Made by a program: the position numbers and the translations under genes
Notes under the pieces: model-generated
What the model saw: only the letters and a program-made list of their open reading frames with translations
Databases searched by the model: none
What the model was told of the DNA's origin: nothing
Part shown: piece by piece, positions 57,016-64,000 of the stretch
Position numbering within the stretch: position 1 is the first letter of the stretch
Layout of the letters: each line of letters starts with the position of its first letter
DNA from: Zarea fungicola
Lineage: Eukaryota; Ascomycota; Sordariomycetes; Hypocreales; Cordycipitaceae
Length of the DNA: 64,000 nt
Direction: 5' to 3'
NCBI GenBank assembly: GCA_900169235.1
Contig: FWCC01000256.1
Span: 310,001-374,000, forward strand

Positions 57016-58742
57016 TCAGCAGTCGCAGCGCTCAAAATGGCGCGGGAATGGTACGACATCGCGAACATTAGTTACGCCAGTGAGGTAGCTTAATAGTCGA
57101 TCGAAGCCGAGACCGAATCCGCCATGTGGTGGGCATCCCCACCTGCGTAAATCGAGATACCAACCGAGATTGTTGTTGCCGCTCCCCGGCTGGCGAGCGT
57201 TTGGAACTGGCATTCCGTGTAACGTCATGCTCTCCTCCAGCTCGGCCAAGCGATTTTCACGCATGGAGCCCCCCGCAAGCTCGCCGAGCCCAGGCACCAA
57301 GAGATCAAAGCAGTCGACCGTTTGACCGTGCATCGGTGAAGACTCCGACTTGAGCATGTAAAATGCTTTAATTTCACGGGGGTATTGCGTGATAAAAACG
57401 GGGAGAGCGGCGTCGTTTGCCTTGTCGTAACCGACCTTTTCGGCAAGGTACTTTTCGTGTTCTGATTGCAGTCCTGCACCCCAGACGGGCTTATGCTCAA
57501 ACTGGTCCGCAGCAGGCTGCAACATCTCAATGGCCTCTGTATAAGTCAGCCGGGGCCAAGTCTTTGCCGTCATCATACCCTTCCATCGACGCGCGAGGAT
57601 CTCAGCCGGTTCTAGATCCTCGAAGGCTAGTTTCTCAGCGGGTTCCCTGGCATCTTGTCTGTTCTTCTCCAGCTCGTTGGCAGCGCGGAGCTCTCTCAGG
57701 CCTGTCGTAAGTGATACGAGCATGCGCTGGGCCAAATTCATTACGTCGTCCATGCTATCGACAAAACTCATTTCGGCTTCGAGCATTTGGAATTCGCTGA
57801 GATGGCGAGATGTATCGCTCTTTTCGGCTCTAAACGTGGGCGATAGGGTCCATACATTGCCAAGTGCCTGGGCCAGAGATTCTAGATGCAGCTGTGATGA
57901 CACTGTCAGGTACTTGGGATCCCTGAAGAAGTGTCCCTTGCCGGCGGCCTGAACCATGAAGGCTTCTCCAGCACCTTCGCAGTCTGAAGATGTGATGATT
58001 GGGGGGTGCGTTTGCTGAAACTGCTCACGAAAGAAGAACTGCGTCAAGAGGGCAGTGGCATCAGAGCGGAAACGTAAAAGAGTGCTGTTTAATTGGGTGC
58101 GGGATCGGAGATGTGAGACTGCCCGTAAACTTTCAGGCGTCTGATATTTGTTCTGTATAGGATATGTCTGAAAACGATAAGTGAGCAAATAAGCGCTGGA
58201 CGCCAGCCAAGGGGGACGACGAGAGTCGTTTACCTGCGGATTGGAAGGTCCCAGAATGTCAACATGGTCGACTTGCAGCTCATGTGCAGCCGAAGTAGTC
58301 GTGTCAGCCGGTTCCAACGTGGGGGGTAATATCTGTTCTTTCTTGCCCACGGCTCCGTCCTTCCAAGTACCGAGAAAGCGAACTGCTGACCCTGGACGTA
58401 TACTATGGTGAGTTGATTAGTTGGCGGGACTGCAGGGCTGAGCGAGGACGGAGACACGTACTCCAAGGCAAGTGATTTATCAACAACGGCCTGAATAGGT
58501 CGCATGGAGGAGCCGTCTGTTACATCAACGAAGCGAACGCCAGCACTTTTTCTTACGGACCTCACCCAACCACAGATCTGGACGTCCGAGACATGCTGGC
58601 TGGACTGGAATTCCTTTAGATCTGCAATCGTTTTGACGCTTCGGCTGCTGGTGTCACCTTGAATTGATACAGAGTATGCTCGCCGAGGGGAGAGACAATA
58701 TTGCGGCCACCGTTGGCCGCGTAAAAGGCGTACGCCATACAT
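57016..58742 (-). CDS. Mitochondrial asparaginyl-tRNA synthetase (three exons)
   Basis: Class II synthetase that charges mitochondrial tRNA-Asn (yeast Slm5 type). Exons: 58742-58462, 58402-58234 and 58167-57016. Introns are 60 bp (GTACGT...CATAG) and 66 bp (GTAAAC...TTCAG), in phase; the product is 533 aa. Residues 1-25 are Arg-rich with no acidic residue (MYGVRLLRGQRWPQYC), a typical presequence. The OB-fold anticodon-binding domain follows (VQICGWVRSVRKSAGVRFVDVTDG), then PSNPQ-TYPIQNKYQTPESLR across the second junction. Motif 1 is FFFREQFQQTHPPIITSSDCEG, motif 2 is TFRAEKSDTSRHLSEFQMLEAE, and motif 3 is GGFGLGFDRLLSYLTG. HVDIL and QLHLESLAQALGNVWTLSP also match. The second intron has no stop and a length divisible by three, so the unspliced frame stays open. 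Confidence 0.93.
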
Positions 58743-59101
58743 AACTATGCTTGGCGCACTTGCATGAGGCGATATATCATGGGGAGAGGCGAGGCTGTGT
58801 CAGGGGTCTGCCACGTGCCGGTCCGCGGGTGTAAAGACGGCGGTAACAAGCTCAAAGAGGCAACAACTTTAGAGCTTGGTGGGTTGTGAACTTTAGATTG
58901 CTATAGGAATAGGCAAAGATGGCTGAGTGCAGAGCTGTGTGTGTGATGTTGGCAGTGTTCTTCAGCAGCGAGAGCAAGTTTGGAGGTTGACCCGCCTGGA
59001 GGGAAAATGTTGCTGCCTTGTCGGGGCTGCTGTAATTTGATTGGCTTGACTGCCTGTATTAGCGCCAAAGCTCGTAGGCTCGCCGCTCGCCGACTCTGTG
59101 G

Positions 59102-59169
59102 TTTCAGTGGCGCTTCAGTGGCTTTGGTGGCTTTGGTGGCTTCAGTGGCTTTGGTGGCTTTTAATGGCT
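59102..59169. repeat. 9-bp minisatellite (GTGGCTTTG type)
   Basis: About seven imperfect tandem copies of a 9-bp unit reading GTGGCTTTG or CAGTGGCTT. It is intergenic, about 360-430 bp upstream of the AsnRS start. Confidence 0.8.
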
Positions 59170-61542
59170 TTCGTACCTACCAAGGTGCAGTCGGTCAGGC
59201 ACAGCCAGCGCCCTGTGGTCCTTGTAGCAGTCTTACTTACTCTATGTAGTACTTACCTAGTAGGTACAGTGAGTGGGTGTAGCAACACAATCTTAATCAC
59301 TTAAGGAAAAAAAAAATCAGAGCAGAGGCATGTTCTTTCGGCACTAATAAGTCAGTACACCGATACTTGAAAACCGCCATGCATCTCGTCAGCATGGCAA
59401 TAAAGGGCGACGACAACTTGATGCGGGGATGACTAGTATGGCCAACCTCGCAGCCAACAGTCACAAAGCCGGACAGACAGACAGCCGATGCCGGGTGTTC
59501 CGTTCCATGACTTACTTGGGAGCTGTTTCTTTGCTTCACAGGCTTGGATATGCTGGAATTTTTTTCCTTTTTGGATTGGAAGAAGCTTGCGAAGGTGTGT
59601 TTGAGCCGATGAATCTTGGTCTCATTATCTGGAACCATGGCAGTTGGGACCTATGTGGCTAGGAATCCACTAAACTTGCTACCTTGGGTTCTATCGTAGT
59701 AACTACTACCAAGTTAGTGGACAAGGGTACCCAGTGAAATGTGCAAGGCAATGCAAGTCGTCAATTAAGTCGTGATAGCCAGTTCTGGTTTATTATAGCC
59801 GCTTGGGGATACAGGAACAAACTGCCAGTTCCGTTGTGGCGCTTGTATAGTACCAAAGTCGTTGCCCAAGTACCTTTGCAGCCCCAAGGTACCTCTCAGA
59901 TGTGCAGTCCTGTAAAAGACTTCACTCTCGTCTAACACTGGCAAGTGCCACACGTGTCTTAATGGGGAGGAGTTGCCCAGCTTAGGTACTAGTAGTATCC
60001 ATTAGTACCTGGTACCTGCCAGTTCTAAAGTCGTTCCCTGCCCACCATCCCCGCCCGCCACATTGTTCAGGTCGCTGTAAAGATAGTTGGCCGTTGGTGG
60101 GTACTCTTGGCCGGCCGGCCACCCACCGGCAACGCATCAGTTTACACCTCCTCCAAACAAGCCAACAATAAGTGTACCTCATCGACTCCATACTTACTAC
60201 GTACCTTGAACCGCTTTGTGGGAACTACACGAGGCTTCCTATCGTATCTTGACATCTGCAATATATTGACACCTTGGCGTCGGCTAATCTTTTGTTGCTG
60301 CAACTCCGTGCATCTATCTCTGCGTCCTATCCTGGGCGTTCTTGTCGCAGGCATCGATCATCAAACACACCTACTAATCAACACTCATCAACCCCAGCAA
60401 AGCAACCATCTCGGCCAACTTCTGGCACCAATCTTCTCGCCTATTGTCCCACTAGTTACTCTACAGTATTTGCAATATTTGCAAACTTGTCGATATTGGC
60501 TCGCTCGCCGCCCCTACCATCTTTACAACCATGCAGATTACTCTCAAGCGGATCCTGCAATTTGTGCCAGTATTACCAGCTTCGGCTGCTGTCTCAGGCC
60601 GTCTCAGATTACTGCTTGAATGAGCCTTTTGCCACCATGTTAGCATGACCAAAAACTTCTTCACCATAGAGACAACGGTCGGGAAGCGCCTTTTCTACAC
60701 GTCGGCCCGAGTGGTCCCGAAGAGCAACCACCACCACTCACGACCCCCGTCATGTCCTCGCGCCGCACCAGCCAAAGTAAATCGTTGCCGGCGCTGTTGG
60801 ACAAGGCTAGATGATGTTCCACAGATCTCCCAAGGGTGCGCGCGCGACACCTGCAAGAAATGGCACCCCTCCTGTGTTAGTAGCCAGCCATACATACAAC
60901 CAGGGACCACTGACGCTGACGATGGCCTGTCTTTGCCCGGAGCGGCCTCCGTCCAGTCCCATTTGGCCCCTTCCTCCACATTCACACCAATACTGAGTAC
61001 CGAGCTTGCAGCTCCGCCGACCCTGTTTTGAGCTTCCGCGGGACTAACGAATAGTCGTTACCACTGTCTGAGATAATGCCAGCTTCAATTCGTCCTCCAG
61101 TACATCGCCCTCAAGGCCCACCACCACGCCTTATTGACCCTCCACCGCTCATGCGTCCTCACCACTCACCAGTCGTCACTATTTTTCAAGTCCCGCCAAC
61201 TTGGATGCTGGTGCTCTCGTGCGCTTGTAGACCCCGGTATTTTGTCTCGCCACCAAGACAAGTACTTTCTGTCTTTTCTCCTGTAGAAACGGCGTTTTTT
61301 TTTCACCTCCTTGTCATGCATGTGTAAGAGGTGCAGTGGCCAAAAGTCCGTTTTCGCTTTCAAAACTCATCCCTGTCACTCTTCCTCTTTGCTCGCTTGT
61401 TCTCAGGTTGCTCCAAAATATGGGGAGTAAAACTTAGTCCAGTTTTGGCGTATTATGTTGTACAATACCCTTCGTCACTCTCACAACTCGCTTCAGTTAG
61501 GGTCTTTCAGTTGCCTACCTTAGCTACTCACTCACCACATTC

Positions 61543-61551
61543 ACGCACACA

Positions 61552-61597
<46 letters not shown>
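61543..61597. repeat. CA microsatellite
   Basis: A CA repeat, interrupted on its left side and pure from about 61556 to 61596, ending about 160 bp before the PARG-domain start and just before its TATA-like box. Confidence 0.9.
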
Positions 61598-61600
<3 letters not shown>

Positions 61601-61628
61601 AGTTCCCTAGGACAAGTAAAGTACCTGC

Positions 61629-61636
61629 TATATAAA
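61629..61636 (+). promoter_or_regulatory. TATA box of the PARG-domain gene
   Basis: TATATAAA lies about 125 bp before the ATG at 61759. Predicted core promoter. Confidence 0.55.
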
Positions 61637-61758
61637 CGATCTTGCCGCCTCCTCGTTTACAGAATACTCCAACGATTGCAATCGCAACTCCAAGACTTCT
61701 CTCAGGAGCCCTCCATCCCTCATATCCACTTATACGCTCGGTACATCTGTCAGCGAGC

Positions 61759-62775
61759 ATGGTCTCGGGGAAGTCTGGGAGAGTTAAGCCCTCTGAAGTC
61801 GCGGCTGATACTAAGCGCAACTTTATACCGCTGCTAAATGCTAGCTACGCCGATAACTTCCCACCATATTCTATCCTTTATAGACAGCCATGTCTACAGT
61901 TACCTGTCACGCGCCGTGGACAAAGCACCCGCCCGCCGTTTTTTCGAGTTGAGCATGGCGACCCGGTCATGAGAGCGCTATACTACGCCGCCATGGACAC
62001 GCAAACAAGCGAGGAATCTGGAGGCCACCGTATTCGAATTCCATTCATCTGCGCTGCCAACGAGCGCCGGCCCGGCGGCGACTGGGAGACTGGCTCGACT
62101 GGATACGAGGAGAAACTATGTCGACGCAGCAACCTATCAGCAACGCTGGCCACACCGCTGCCGCAGACAGGGGAGGAAAGCAACTACCCTATTCCACTCA
62201 CTGGGGGCATATTTTCCGACGCAGTAGTTGTCTGTCGCGGGCCGCATGATCGTTATGAAAAGTTAGACAGCTGGTACGACTTGCCTGTTCTGTCTATGCC
62301 TCCAATACGCTGGCCGAAGCTCAAGGGGAATGGATCTACATACTCGTTCGATGAAGAGCGGGAACAGATGAAGGATAAAATTCGTGGTGCCTTGCGAATA
62401 TGTCTCTACAACGGCTACACTCGGGTCGTCGTCGGCGACTTTGGCTTGGGTAATGGGTATCGCAACCCGCCACAGGAACTGGCGGAAATGTGGCGCGACA
62501 TTTTACTCTTTGACCCAGACCTACGCGGACAATTTGCCTACATCATGTTCATTTTTGAGGACTCTGTGCAGAACACGACCAAGTGTATCCTGGAGGAGAT
62601 GATCAAGAAGGAAAAGAAAAACAGCAGCAAATCCAAGAATGAGGACCTGAACGCCCTGCTACGGCATGCTCCAACGGACATGTCAATATTCGAGCGAGTA
62701 TTCGATGCAGTCGAGATTGGGCGCGTCCTCAGCCAGCCGGACCCTCGATATGGCCTCCATATGATCACCAGCTGA
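61759..62775 (+). CDS. Bacterial-type PARG-domain protein (TIGR02452/DUF2263 family)
   Basis: Macrodomain-like protein of the microbial poly(ADP-ribose) glycohydrolase family, which in characterised members removes ADP-ribose chains. Single exon, 338 aa, from the ATG at 61759; the frame continues upstream only through a TTG. Residues 16-45 match the family opening (AADTKRNFIPLL). The active-site segment is ICAANERRPGGDWETG (97-112) then GYEEKLCRRSNLSATL (115-130). The canonical bacterial signature is GGG followed 6-8 residues later by QEE; here it reads PGGD...YEE, keeping both glutamates but not the Gln or the third Gly. Later blocks include YPIPLTGGIFSDAVVVCRG, DLPVLSMPPIRWP, RICLYNGYTRVVVGDFGLGNGYRNPPQELAEMWRDIL and YIMFIFED, all as in this fungal subfamily. 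The wider variant set suggests altered activity or substrate. Confidence 0.87.
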   Translation: MVSGKSGRVKPSEVAADTKRNFIPLLNASYADNFPPYSILYRQPCLQLPVTRRGQSTRPPFFRVEHGDPVMRALYYAAMDTQTSEESGGHRIRIPFICAANERRPGGDWETGSTGYEEKLCRRSNLSATLATPLPQTGEESNYPIPLTGGIFSDAVVVCRGPHDRYEKLDSWYDLPVLSMPPIRWPKLKGNGSTYSFDEEREQMKDKIRGALRICLYNGYTRVVVGDFGLGNGYRNPPQELAEMWRDILLFDPDLRGQFAYIMFIFEDSVQNTTKCILEEMIKKEKKNSSKSKNEDLNALLRHAPTDMSIFERVFDAVEIGRVLSQPDPRYGLHMITS

Positions 62776-64000
62776 GCCAGGCGCTGCACAGGGTCATTGC
62801 ACACGGAGTCAAAAGGGGCCGAGGAATGGCGCGGCGCACTGTGCCATGCCATACGCCGCCCGATATATTGCCTGCATATGGCTTGAGACATTGACTAGTC
62901 TCGCTGGCTTGTAAAAATCCTGCAGAAACATGCAGGCTACTGGGAGCAGTTGCTGTTGAATGAGGCTTTGAAACCCAAGCATGAGACGTGGTTGCCACTG
63001 ACTGGATTGCCGGGGATAATGGTGGGAGGGGAGCCAAGTCTGACATGAGACTTTTTTGCGACAGCCCTGTTGGACAAAGGACAAGGACTGTCTGTTTTCG
63101 ACGCTGTGGTATTGCTTTTATTCTTTATTCTTTATTTTTATTTTCCGGTGTGTCAGGCCCAAGCTCTGAGGTCCCACAACAGTATCTGCTGTTGTCCACC
63201 ACCAACGTTGCAGTGGGTTGGTGGATGAATGCAACGGGAGGAGGGGCACTGCGCTTCCGCATTGGCACCCAAGAGCTGGGAAACTTACAATGTGAGGCTG
63301 AAGCCTTATCCCGGCAGCAAGCAGGGTATGAAATGTGGTTCGCAAGCTTTACCCGCTCTTTTGTTTTTCACGCCTTCATTTGCTGTCTATTGATGGCCGT
63401 GAGGGCATTCAATATACTGAGTATACGAATGGGTTGGTTTTTACTGCAGTGCAGACAGTACAGGAAACAAGGGGTGAAATGCTTTCTTTTCAAGTAGAAA
63501 GTTTACTTAGAACTGGCGGTTGTATATGGAATTTGGCAATAGAGAAGACGAATTGCCACATGTGGAAGAGGGCTTGACTGTTTGCTGTTTTGTGTTTGGG
63601 GGGTTTCGAGGCACCGTGTCAAGAGCAAATCCACTTTTGCATGCTGCTCTTACCAGTAGACTGGGAGGAGTAGTTTGCTAGCTTGAGTAATTGTGGCTTT
63701 TCTGTTCCCCTGACCCCATGTTCCGTTCCTTTTGTATCCGCCCTAGCCGCCAATTTTGATTTTCGGCTCGACCGGGGGTGGATAAAGAGAGAAAAAGAGG
63801 GCCAGACGTATGGATACTTTGGTGGCTCGTTTTCTTTTACCTATTTAATCTTATTAGGAAAGAATGTGAAGAAATGGAAGCGGGGGCAATGTGAACAGAC
63901 GGGCAGACGGCATCGACCGAGATTATGCACGCCTCCCATGCAAGCGGAAACTCCATGCAATGCCCCTGATGCATACAACCAGCACATATAGATTTTCCGC
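62776..64000. other. Intergenic to window end
   Basis: About 1.2 kb after the PARG-domain gene. Only short, unrecognisable frames are present on both strands, with AT-rich parts likely to be 3' untranslated sequence. No supported gene or RNA. Confidence 0.55.

Larger units (their letters stand above)
58743..61758. other. Divergent intergenic, repeat-rich
   Basis: About 3 kb between the AsnRS start (minus) and the PARG-domain gene start (plus). It holds a GTGGCTTTG-type minisatellite (about 59102-59169), several TACCTAGGTA/ACTAGTA-like near-palindromes (about 59230-60020), pyrimidine-rich leader-like sequence, and a long CA repeat. A Cys-rich 128-codon frame at 60645-61031 is considered in the findings but not called. 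Confidence 0.55.

Noticed and set aside
60107..60619. A 170-codon plus-strand open frame
   Set aside because: It has no recognisable domain, overlaps open frames in other phases, and reads like pyrimidine-rich leader sequence.

Overview
The window is nuclear DNA of a filamentous ascomycete (Pezizomycotina), most likely a sordariomycete and perhaps Hypocreales. The grounds are short spliceosomal introns (52-291 bp, mostly GTAWGT-like donors and YAG acceptors), long intergenic gaps, and protein families typical of the group: NoxB NADPH oxidase, a Pac2-type WOPR regulator, a bacterial-type PARG-domain protein, a P450 and an MBOAT_2/wax-synthase-like acyltransferase. No bacterial operon, CRISPR array, rRNA, tRNA or intact transposon was seen. 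Gene models were built by hand: introns were placed where donor, acceptor and reading phase agreed and the joined protein matched a known family. Protein families were recalled, not searched.

Layout. 0-8.2 kb: an APH-like protein lacking its catalytic aspartates, a secreted RNase T2 (minus), an unrecognised 256-aa protein, and a GNAT acetyltransferase. 8.5-18.3 kb: four minus-strand genes, namely NoxB, the ubiquitin-conjugating enzyme Ubc4, mitochondrial glutaryl-CoA dehydrogenase, and an unrecognised two-exon gene. 18.3-22.3 kb: a gene-poor stretch leading to the phosphatidylinositol-4-phosphate 5-kinase gene (Mss4 type). 26-31.7 kb: a compact housekeeping block, with COA6 (minus) divergent from SYS1 (plus), and SYS1 convergent with CFT2/CPSF100 (minus).

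31.7-46.3 kb: about 14.5 kb without any gene I can support. It ends at a Gti1/Pac2 (WOPR) transcription factor gene, so it may be an extended regulatory region for that gene. 49.7-53.5 kb: a divergent pair, a five-exon cytochrome P450 (minus) and a three-exon membrane-bound O-acyltransferase (plus). They share a 648-bp promoter that carries two long-spaced CCGAG...CTCGG inverted repeats. This looks like a two-gene tailoring locus of secondary metabolism with no backbone synthase in view, and it is the best candidate here for an undescribed system. 57-62.8 kb: mitochondrial asparaginyl-tRNA synthetase (minus) and a PARG-domain protein (plus), separated by about 3 kb of repeat-rich spacer.

Most genes are independent housekeeping units. 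Functional links visible from context are limited to the P450/acyltransferase pair and, speculatively, its closeness to the Pac2 regulator, whose WOPR relatives control morphology and secondary metabolism in other fungi.
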